Source: Cerioporus squamosus | Taxonomy: Eukaryota; Basidiomycota; Agaricomycetes; Polyporales; Polyporaceae | NCBI GenBank assembly: GCA_022592435.1 | Contig: JABYQS010000069.1 | Location: forward strand, 62,001 to 126,000 | Length of the DNA: 64,000 bases | Direction: 5' to 3' | In this document: one piece after another, positions 21,465 to 31,172 of the stretch | How the letters are laid out: each line of letters opens with the position of its first letter | How positions within the stretch are numbered: position 1 is the first letter of the stretch | The notes under the pieces: generated by a model | What the model saw: only the letters and a program-made list of their open reading frames with translations | Database searches by the model: none | What the model was told of the DNA's origin: nothing | Translations under genes and position numbers: made by a program

Positions 21465-23783
21465 ATGGCCAGCAGACGGGGCTCATCCACCGTGCTCCTC
21501 CCCGGGGGGCAGACGATGGCCACATTCACAAAGCACAGCGAGGACGACGAGGGTCTGCCGCATGCAACTAAGAAGTACGTTACCTCCTCAGAACATGCCC
21601 CGCGACGACTCGCATGCGATCGGCTCAAATCACAGGACCATGGCAGACCACCTCCGCAAGTTTGAGGCTCTGTAGGTGCTCGTTCAGCAGCAGGCATCTC
21701 GCAATGCTTATCCGCCGCGCCCTTCAGTTTCAACATGACCCCGCAGCGGATGCGGATGATCGTCGAGGCCTTCAAGGAGTCGCTCGAGTTGGGGCTCGCC
21801 AAGAACGGCCAGGTTGTGGTGAGCACCGTCGTATCTTTGCAGCGGGAGGAATGACGGTGCGATCGGCTGCGCGGAGGGTAGCCCATGATCCCGACATACG
21901 TTTTCGGTTGGCCATCGGGGAAGGAGACGGGGATGTACCTAGCAGTTGATCTCGGTGAGTCTCAATCTTTGCGTCCATCTCGCCCAATCCTACCAGTACC
22001 TGGCCCGCCTACGCACTTTATGCGCACGCATCGAGCAAGCACACAATCCGGCGTAACTGCATCTCCTACGACCCACTATTTCCCAGCTTTCCCCTGGCCT
22101 TGGAAGATACTCCGTTCAGCCGCACATGAAGCCGTGTTCCCATAGCGGCCGCGCTCGCATAGTTTGGCGGACCCACGCGGCCCACTACCAGACGCGAATA
22201 CAGGGACACGTTACTGACCCTTCCCGCAGGTGGGACGAACCTCCGAGTCTGTCTCGTCTCGCTCGAGGGCGAGGGCAAGTTCGAGATCACGCAGGCAAAG
22301 TATCGTCTTTCCGAAGAGCAGAAGCAAGAGGACGGCCAGAGACTATTTGATTTCTGCGCCGAGTGTCTGAAGGCATTCACAAACTCGCATCAGGAGTCCG
22401 GGCTGATCCCCAAGGATCGCGTCCTCCCTCTCGGCTTCACGGTACGTCGTATGCTCATTGGTGGAGACCATGTACTGATGCACTCGCTAGTTCTCATATC
22501 CTTGCTTGTAAGTCACGTACTTCGCCCAGCTCGGGCCGCGTCTGACTTCCCGCAGACAAGAACGCATCGACCACGGTGTGCTCATCCGATGGACGAAGGG
22601 ATTCGGTGCCCCTAACACAGAGGGCCATGACGTCGTGGAGATGTTCCGCAAAGCGCTCGCGAAGAACGTACGTGCACGTAACGCGTTGATCCCAGCACAT
22701 ACTGATGTCTTACGCGTGGCCTGCTTCTCTGCACAGTCTGTGCCTGCGGATGTCGTCGCGCTCACGTGCGATACGACCGGCACGCTCATCGCGTCGCACT
22801 ACGTTAACCCCAAGACGCGGATCGCATGCATCTTCGGTACGGGGTGCAACGCGGCGTACATGGAGCGTGTGCGGGATATCCCCAAGATCTCACACCTCGG
22901 GATCGATCCCGACTCAGAGATGGCGATCAACTGCGAATGGGTGCGTCGAGTCTGCGGTCAAGTATGCTCGTGTGCGTGCTGAACCTCTCGCTAGGGTGCA
23001 TTCGACTCCTTCGAGCACGAGAACCTGCCGCGGACAAAGTACGATCAGATTATCGACGAGACGTCCAACAAGCCTGGAGAGCAGGCATTCGAGAAGCTCA
23101 TCTCCGGGCGATACCTCGGCGAGATCCTGCGGTTGATTATCTGCGAGTTGATCGACGAGGGCGTGCTCTTCCTCGGGCAGAACACATACAAGATCGAGAT
23201 CCCGTACTCGCTCGACACCGCGTTCCTCAGTCTGATGGAGTCGGACCCCACGGACGAGCTCCTGATGATCATCGGCATCTTTAACCACTTCTTCGCGCTC
23301 GAGACGACACTGGCGGAGAGGCAGTTCTTCAGGGCGCTGGCGAAGCTCGTGGCGAGGAGGGCTGCGAGGCTGAGCGCGTGCGGGATTGCGGCGATCGTGA
23401 GCAAGATGGGCTACCTAGAGGAGGGATGTGCGGTTGGTGCAGATGGGTCGTTGTACAACGTGCGTTTTGCTCTCTTCTTCCTCTTCCATTCTCTCTTCCC
23501 CTTGTGCTGATGGCGGGGCTGTGTGCTGATGTATCTCGCAACCTGCAGAAATACCCGAAGTTCGCGGAGCGGATACACGAGGGTTTGCAGGACATCTTTG
23601 GCGAGAAGGGAAAGTGAGTGACGGATCAACTATCGCTATCGGTGGGATGTTGACATGACGCTCCCTCTACCTCGCAGGAACATCGTGACATACCATGCGG
23701 AGGACGGGAGCGGAATTGGGAGCGCCATCGTCGCGGCCATGACGAAGGAGAGGAAGGACGCGAACATCTACCCCAACTACTGA
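21465..23783 (+). CDS. hexokinase
   Basis: Phosphorylates hexoses with ATP in the cytosol; some fungal hexokinases also signal glucose. The start ATG 21465 gives MASRRGSSTVLLPGG, then KTMADHLRKFEAL, FNMTPQRMRMIVEAFKESLE, the ATP phosphate loop AVDLGGTNLRVCLVSLEGEG, LPLGFTFSYPC, the sugar-binding ERIDHGVLIRWTKGF, and GTGCNAAYMERV, CEWGAFDSFEHENLPRTKYD and GSGIGSAIVAAM near the end (NIYPNY). About nine introns; one (21955-22229, 275 bp) is unusually long. The catalytic block reads ALTCDTTGTL where yeast and most fungal enzymes have ALINDTTGTL: the Asp is kept but the preceding Asn is Cys. It may still be active; a regulatory role is possible. Confidence 0.92.
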
Positions 23784-24166
23784 GGTTCCCGAGAGTGCGT
23801 AGTAGACGGCGACGGCGGCGCGAGAGACGGGAGCGGGAGAGGAGGGAAGGAGGCTGCGTTGAATATCGAAGATCAAAGTAATACACCGACGCCATCATTA
23901 TCATGTATCCGTACGCGTACCGAGGTCCCTGCCCCCCGATGTCCTTGACTGAATACTCTTGTACCTATGCATATGTCTCGTAGATGGACAATGGCTTTTT
24001 CCACTTCCTTCTTTCAATTTGTTACACTCTTCATATCTCGAACGGAGTCGCATGACAGGTCAAGCATCGTCGGGAATCAGAGCTCGTCTTCGATGTCCTG
24101 CGATGCAACTTTCGACTGGGGCCGGAGATATCCAGAAAAGTACCACCCCTTGAAGACGCGGCCCCG
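23784..24166. other. intergenic between convergent genes
   Basis: 3' flanks of hexokinase and oxygenase copy 6; no gene seen. Confidence 0.5.
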
Positions 24167-25862
24167 TCAATTATGCTGTCGGAAGAACATTCCCTTCATG
24201 ACCTCCTCCTCCTGCGTCCCATCCTCATTGACCGGCAGCGGGTACGCGGCGTACGTCTTGAGCCTCGCACACATCCACTCGGCCATCGTGGGCGTGCTAT
24301 CCGGTTTCACCGTAGCTCTACTCTCGAGTCGCTGGAGGACAGGGCTCTGCGTGAGCGGAGCGAGCTTGACGGGGTCGTTCGCGACGACGAAGTAGTATAC
24401 GCCCACGCGGGTGACTGAACGCTGGTCTGGGGGCGGCTGGACGACGCGGTGGATGGCTGCTTTGTAGAACCCGCCGGAGAGCATCTCGAGAGCCTCGCCG
24501 GCGTTGACGACCTTCCGGTGCAAGTGCGAGAGTGGAAGAGGGAAGCCGGGGTGTCAGGGGTGGATGGATGAAGAAGTGCGGAGACGAACGGTGCTTACTA
24601 GGGCGTTTGGGATGTGGCGGACCCAGCGCCATGTGCCGTCGGGCGACTTGACTTGGAGGCCGGAGACGGGCTGGCTCCAGAGCATGGAGATGCTGGTGAA
24701 GTCTGGGTGAGTGCGGATGGCTGTTAGCCGGCTGGTGGGGTAGGGTGTCATGCATGGGAGTCGGACGGACCGGTGTGGCCCATTAGCCAGATGCCCTTGA
24801 CGTCCTGGCAGTCGTCCTCCGAGTACGGGTGGCTGAGAGTAGTCCAGAACATATGAAATGCTGCGCATACATAGTTACTAGTAGGGGGATATGGCTGCTT
24901 ACTACTTCTGGAATCGTGCTGCGGGTACAAGGATGTATCAGAATGGAGCACACAACCAGGCAGTACCACACGCACACCAAGTCTTGTTCGTGCCGTTGAA
25001 CTGGTGCATATTGACAAGGGTGTCCTCAGGAAGCTCGAGGCCGAGGGCGAGCAACCTGAAGAGATGCGCAATACTAGGTAAGAACGATGGCCACGGTCTC
25101 CAGGAGTGCATCAAGGTACCGTGCCTTAGAATCGGAAAGAGAATCTTGAAGTGGTTGTACTCATTGAACGCCATGATCTCCGGTAAGTAGGGCTGCAGCG
25201 CTTGTGGGTGGTCCTGCATGTCGACCTGATGATGGACTGACAGACTCGTCTTTGTCAGGGTGTTCCATGCCCGAGTCCTCGACAGGCAACGCACCGCTGT
25301 ACATTCCGATTTGATCACGAACACCATTGTCGATGTGCTGGAAAGGTCGCTCAGCATGGGCCGCAAGCGCGACCCGGAGGCGCGAATCGAGAAATAGGAA
25401 TACGTACGAAGAACTGGCGCAGCTTGTAGCCACGCCAATAGCCGACCTCCCTGGGCTTCGATTCATACTATTTCTTCACTTCGTCTGGGACCTGAGAGAA
25501 AGCGACATCCGCGATATTGACCATCCGCTCGTTCTGTGACGGCATATGCATATCAGATCAGATCGTACGCATATGCGGCTCGCCAGCCTGACTTGAGCTT
25601 GACTTAGCCCGTGGTTGACGACGTAGATGAAGCCATTCGTGTGCATCGCGTCTCGCACGACAGTCACGAGCTCCGCACGTCCTTCCGGGGTGTTCATCTT
25701 GGACATATCTACGACTGCGAGGTCGGCCCATTCAACTGATTGCGAGCGTGAGAGACGATGTAACGCCGACGAGAGACAAGATGTGTGCTTACGGTTCTCC
25801 TTGGTCGGGGGCGGGGGAACGTAATGCGGGGCAAACGGAAGAGTCGCAGGTGAGTGATGCAT
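24167..25862 (-). pseudogene. 2OG-Fe(II) oxygenase, copy 6, in-frame stop
   Basis: Same exon plan as the other copies: MHHSPATLPFAPHYVPPPP, VEWADLAVVDMSKMNTPEGR, NGFIYVVNHGLSQAQ, IADVAFSQV, GYWRGYKLRQF, NHFKILFPIL, LLALGLELPEDTL, IWLMGHT, DFTSISMLWSQPV, GGFYKAAIHRVVQPPPDQR, ending FFRQHN. In the third exon the minus strand reads DEVKK, then TAG (25468-25470), then YESK, where copy 1 has DEKKQYES; a CAG to TAG change fits. That ends the protein in the N-terminal third unless the exon is skipped or the base is an error. The rest of the frame is clean and the iron ligands are kept, so the loss is recent. It is closer to copy 1 than to copies 3 and 4. Confidence 0.75.
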
Positions 25863-26593
25863 GTTGACTGGATAGCTTGAAGGTGTCGAAGGAAGAAAGA
25901 GCGATTGTGAGTCTCCGGATAGAGTTCAGTCAGAGTGTCTGCGCATCTATAGAAGGCTCGACGTTTGAGCCTCGTTGCAACCCAAAAGCAGCAAAGTCCT
26001 TGCTCCATCTAACAGCAAATGGGTGCATATCTTGGAGCTCGGGGGTATCATCAGCGAGGTTAACTATTGAACGTGCACAGGGAGTCATGTCACTTACTGG
26101 ACGAACCGTTTCGCAGCAGATGAAGACCTACAGCTGCATTGCGGCGGAAGACGTGCCCGCTCAGCGTAAGCACTCACTGCCGAGTATAACAACCCAGGCA
26201 TCGTGCCGATGTGCTCAGTATAGTAGGCGTACCAGGCGTTGATGAACCGCTGGGCATTCTCTCCCGGCATCCAGAGTTCGATGGGGCCCCTTGCGGGGTT
26301 ATTGAGATTCGCCACAACGATCATAGGTGGCACAAATAGGCGTAGCAATCTCGACATCGTATGCGGGGTTTCAGGCTGTTTCGCAAGACTCTGTGGATGG
26401 TTATCTGCATTCTGAGGTCGTGGATGAGAGCAAGCATTTTTAGCGCTGTGCTCATCAGCCTCGCGGAGCGCTTATCCACGTTGGCAACTTGGATCCGACC
26501 ACCACCGTGATAGGTACTCGATTGCTGAAGGATCAACCCCTTGATATCTAATACTCCTTCTATAAGCTATGACACCTTCAGTGGTACTGGAAC
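25863..26593. other. intergenic; possible unidentified minus-strand fragment
   Basis: 5' flank of oxygenase copy 6 and of BTB gene 1. A minus-strand ORF at 26357-26094 encodes a protein-like stretch (ELWMPGENAQRFINAWYAYY, IGTMPGLLYSAVSAY) with no start context or family match. It could be debris of a mobile element or chance. Confidence 0.35.
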
Positions 26594-26596
26594 GTC

Positions 26597-27683
26597 ACTC
26601 ATGATTGTACCTCCCGGATGGCGATATCGTTCTCCGAGCGGTCAAGTCTACGCCGGCTGCCCAAGATGGAGTGCAACATTATGTACCTGCTCTTCCGCGT
26701 CCACAAGTTTCTCTTGAGGTACCACTCGGCTCCGTTTGGACATATGTTTGCGGACGCGAATGTCGGCTCAGATGAGACGTACGACGGCGTGCCGATGGCG
26801 GAGATGCACGGGGACAGGGCCGAAGACCTTGGGATGCTCCTCAATTGCATCTACAATCCCGCGTGAGTAACTGGCCACTGTGTCTCAGTAACGATACTCA
26901 TCGGCTCACAGGGAACTCAACTTCAAGAGGTTCGATCCGAACACTCCTCTCGTTATCAGTAGGGCGATTTGCATCGCGGACAAGTACCTCATCGAGTCCC
27001 TGCGCGATCGCCTCGTGAAGCAAGTGCCCACGGACTGGCCGACAACTCTGGTGGAATGGGACCGCTTCGATGCCGAGTTGTCGGCCTCACGAAAGATGGT
27101 CCGCTATCCGTACGAGCGGCTCGAAGACAGGATAACGTTCGCAGATCTCATCCCCGAACCGGTCGCTGCCATCCTGTTCGCACAGGAATTCGGATGCTCA
27201 CAAATCCTCCCCGCTGCGTTCTATCACCTCTCGCGCATCAACGCCACGTACGACCTCGACGACCAGACGATGCTCCATGCCACGCAGTCTATGCTAGCAC
27301 GATGGTCGCTGCTGAAGAAGGACCCCGAGAACCTTGTGCGGTGCATGCACGGATTCCAGATGCTCGACGACTTCTACCTGGAAGCCTTCGAGCTCCTATC
27401 TGCGGAATGTCGTGAGGGTTACATGGGGTACGAGGTCATGTCGGAGGACGAGGAGTTGGTGGAAAAATCTCCGTGCCACCCGTTCCTGGACCGCCTGATC
27501 TCGCTCGTCTGGGACAAGCGACGCCGCGACACCCTCTGGCAGCGAGATCCCCTGCGCTTGCTGCAGGAGTGCCTCAACCACAGCCAGTTCTCAGAGCTCT
27601 CGAAAGAGTTCTTCCCCAAGGGTCTCTGCAATCTTTGTCAGGACAGCCTCGGGCGCGTCGTTGTGGAGAGGCGGAGTAAGTAG
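26597..27683 (+). pseudogene. BTB/POZ-domain protein, copy 1, 5' frame broken
   Basis: BTB proteins of this fungal type mediate dimerisation or Cullin-3 binding; the target here is unknown. The body is clean: LFRVHKFLLRYHS, DETYDGVPMAEMHGDRAEDL, a 49-bp intron (26863-26911), then FKRFDPNTPLVISRAICIAD, EPVAAILFAQEFGCSQILPA, NLVRCMHGFQMLDDFYLEAF and a C-tail ending VVVERRSK. The start is not clean. The conserved LPDGDIVLRAV of the BTB fold is readable at 26611-26643 but in a different frame from LFRVHKF, has no upstream ATG in its own frame, and follows a TGA. An ATG at 26618 gives an open frame without the first BTB strand. Either a 5' frameshift or a shortened protein. Confidence 0.6.
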
Positions 27684-27955
27684 GCTCTGGGAGGACCTTC
27701 CGAAGTACTTCAAGCTGAATTGAAGTGTACTTGTATATCGCTGTTCTCTATGGCCTACTGCTGGCTCTTTTGCCGCATGTGCGTTGGAGGTAATGGTGGG
27801 TAATATTGATCGCGCACCAATTAACGTGAAGTAACCGGCCGTAGCGCCGCCACCAGGGGTGGTACGGGCGTCAACAGTCAACGACGTGCCATTTCGTCCT
27901 CTGCGTCCTCTGTGACTTGCGCGTAAGTACTCTGCTTCTACCTCTGTTGCACTCC

Positions 27956-29066
27956 ATGGACCCCAACGAACCTCAAGTGCGCCGGGACGCACATATGTAT
28001 TTCCCGGACGGCGATGTCGTCCTCAGAGCCGCGGGTTCTGATGGCGTGTCACACCTCTTCCGAGTGCACAAATTCCTCCTGAAGCACCACTCTATGGCGT
28101 TCAGGGACATGTTCCACGCCCAGGACGGTTCTTGCAGCGATACTTACGACGGTGCCCCCGTGGCGGATATGCCCGGGGACCGAGCAGAAGACCTAGCCCT
28201 CCTCTTAAGCTATCTCTACAACCCTTCGTGAGTGTCGAGCATCTCCGCCTCGTCGGAAGAGCAGATACTGATGTTCAGCATACCAAAAGTCAGCTTTCAT
28301 TCAGACGACTTGACCCCAACAAGCCTGTCGAGGTCAGCGGAGTCATCCGTCTAGCCGACAAGTACCTGCTCGAGCCGCTCCACGACCATCTGGTCCAGCA
28401 AGTCGCCTCCGACTGGCCGACGACTCTCCACGAGTGGGACATTCGCGAAGCCGAGCTCCAGGCCATCCGGAAGGTGTCCAATCAAGAGGAGAAGCAGCTG
28501 TGGGGCCGCATCCCCGAGCCCGTCGCTGCCATCCTCTTCGCGCAGGAGTTCGGGTGTCCGCAGCTCCTCCCGGCGGCCTTCTATCAGCTCGCGCAGATCA
28601 ACTTCAAGCATGCCTACGAGGTGGGAGACAAACCGATCGATCGTTACTCGCTGCCGTGGACTACGCCGGTCGCGCGCTGGTCTCTGCTGGAGAAAGACAA
28701 CCTCGTCCGCTGCATGCACGGGTTCCAGTCGATAGATGACTACTACCCAGATCTGTGCGGCTTGCTGAGCGAGAATTGCTTCCCGCATTGGGTGGACACC
28801 CCAGAGGACTATGAGATGCTCTTCAAGCACTCGAAGTGCTACGCTTATCTGCGGAAGCTCGTTGGGTTGTGTGGGCCGAGGGACGGCGGAGGAACCCACT
28901 GCAGCTGCTCCTCGAGTGTCTCGAGCACGAGAAGTATCCCGAGCTGTCGAAGGAGCATTTCCCCGACGGGCTTTGCGAACATTGCTGCGAGTCACTACCG
29001 GAGAAGATTGCCCGAGAACGCAAGATGCTCTGGGACGAGCTTCCGAAGTACTTCATGTCGCAATGA
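27956..29066 (+). pseudogene. BTB/POZ-domain protein, copy 2, 3' frameshift
   Basis: Tandem paralogue of the preceding gene, 272 bp downstream. It starts MDPNEPQVRRDAHMYFPDGD, then a full BTB core (VVLRAAGSDGVSHLFRVHKF, SDTYDGAPVADMPGDRAEDL). The intron 28228-28289 splices in frame into QLSFRRLDPNKPVEVSGVIR, EPVAAILFAQEFGCPQLLPA and NLVRCMHGFQSIDDYY. Near 28858-28870 the frame shifts: KCYAYLRKLVGL lies in one frame, while VVWAEGRRRNPLQLLLECLE to LPKYFMSQ, which aligns with the C-tail of copy 1, lies in another. As read, the protein would instead run on to about 29301 in non-homologous sequence. The 5' half looks functional. An assembly slip or a young mutation is likely. Confidence 0.6.
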
Positions 29067-29292
29067 CCGAAGCATTCAAGCCCGGCTGTACGTCGTTCCT
29101 CGTTCTCTGAATACAGGGGTCCGCGCTCACTATTTCGCCTCGTACAGATGTTCATCGACAAAGTCATTGGCCGATCGCAGAGAATGGAGTTCATGCAGAC
29201 ACAATCCACGAGCCCGATTACTTGATTGTACGGGAGATCACCCGAGCACTATACCAGGAATACCAGGCTTTCGCGCATCGCTCAACTGTGAT

Positions 29293-30894
29293 CTATTCTG
29301 AAAGCTGAGAGTATGGCGGAGGCGGCGAAGTGAAGACTGTCGTGTTTGAGTCCGGCCTACTATGGCCAAGCCGATTGTCCTGCGAGGGAGTTCCCGCCAT
29401 GGATTGACCACCTGTCCCGTTCTCTGACTCGTGCCTCGGCCTTAATGCGCTCCCCACACCGTCCGAGACGTTGTCCACTGCCATGCTAATCTCGGGCGCT
29501 TCTCCCTGGGGTAAGTCCTCTCGCGACCTCTTCGCGAGAGGAAGGGTCGCATTCGAGCCAGAGCCAGGAGCTGCGGGCTCAGGAGTGGGCCCTGCGGGCT
29601 CTATTGGCGAAGCAAGAGATTCTAGCAAAGATCAGACGAAAGAACATTGAAGACCGCCGCCTTTGGACTCACCACGTCGTACAGAGGGTACTCTAGCAAC
29701 AGCCGCTCCTGGGTCACTGGGGACTGAGCTTGCTCGCTCACTAGCAGCTTGCGGCCCTGAACGATCTGCGTATACGTCGTCAACCACCGAGGCTATGAGG
29801 ACGCTGATGGGAACATAATAGCGGGACTGACCTGGCGGGTGGCTGCTAGACTTCGCCTCGGCCTCCGCGATCCTGACCCAACTTCTCCGATACCTCCGCC
29901 TGATGGACACCAACCATAGGAGAAGCAAGATAGCCGTCACGATCGCCGCCCCGCCTGTTACGAGGACGATGACCGCGATCTTGGTTCCGGCCGATCCGTT
30001 CGTCGACGCAGACAACGTCGGGGACGCGGAAGACGACGATGAAATGGACGACTCGGAGGACGTGCCAGCAGTAGTAATGTTCGCAATCGGACCGCCCGGG
30101 AACGAGATGACAGGCCTGAAAGTCGTAGACGAAGCATGGGACGCAGTGGGAGTGAACGACCCGGGGAGTGGATCAGAGAGGAAGCCGGAGCCGCGTAATG
30201 GACCATGGGCCCCGCGGTGCGAGGTCCCGCCGTCGGTATTGCTCCCGGTGGCTGTGGGGGATGCTGCAGTAGATGTGGATGCCGCTCCGGAGAGGGTGAA
30301 GAAGACGCCTGATGTCGAGCCGCCGGAGATCTGGCAGTCTAAGCAGATGACGGTGCCAGGCATCGGTATACCGGTATCCTGAGTACTGCTGAACCCTTGG
30401 CTGCACTGGTGGTGGTAGTCGGAGGCAACGTATCTACAAGCTGTGTCCGCGCCGTTTATGAGTGCGACATGACAGAGAGGATCATCGTCAACCGTTGCGG
30501 TTGCTACAGCAGTGGGCCCGCGCCGGCCTGCGGGAGATCGTGTGGTGGAGGAGACAATGCGTGGGAGCACCGACCTATTGCGAACACAGGTTCCCCGAGA
30601 CAAGGTTCGCGCCCGAGGCCAGAACATGCTTGACGTGGTTGGCGCACTTAGAGCATAGAGTTGTGCCATTGAGAGGCACTCTATTTGCGAGATGTCTTCA
30701 GTGCGTACGCACTCATCGTCATGGAAGCTGCGTGCATGGCGCTCTGCCGTCGTGACGCCGTGCAAGTGTCGCTGCTTCTTGGGCCCTCGAAGCCACGGCG
30801 CGCATCTGGGAAACGCGACAATCAGCCTCGTTGCCCATAGGCAAAGATATACAAACTTGACGAACGTGCTAATGTGTCTCGACTGCTTCCTCAC
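29293..30894 (-). CDS. single-pass membrane protein with Ser/Thr-rich ectodomain
   Basis: Architecture of basidiomycete surface or sensor-like proteins, function unknown. The distal part is secure: Ser/Thr/Pro-rich ectodomain (PVISFPGGPIANITTAGTSS), one membrane helix (AVIVLVTGGAAIVTAILLLL), a basic stop-transfer (IRRRYRR), then a cytoplasmic tail spliced over two introns and ending in a PY-like motif (PPPPYSQLSE, stop at 29293). Before the Ser/Thr region lies a cysteine-bearing stretch (CHVALINGADTACRY, VICLDCQISGG). The 5' end is not resolved. The open frame runs back to 30894, where a basic-hydrophobic stretch (FVKFVYLCLWATRLIVAFP) could be a signal peptide, but undetected introns are likely. 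It is not a member of a family I can name. Confidence 0.6.
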
Positions 30895-31172
30895 CTCGGT
30901 TGGACGACCTTAGGACGGCTGAGAAGTGCTTCCATGTCTACGCTGGTTCTGTCTTGGTTCTGTCGTTCCAGAAGTATGCAACTGGAAGCGGATCTGGCGC
31001 TCAGCTGTAGTAGGGTTGGAAGCCGGTGGCGGCGGGACCATGGGTATGACACCAGCTTCATACTGTCCACTTCTGCACAGCTGATGAGAATAGGTGGTGG
31101 TCCGATGTTTTGTTAGTACAGAGGGTCAACAAGGCACACACGATCGCCGAAAGACACCGAAGGAAAGTCGAA

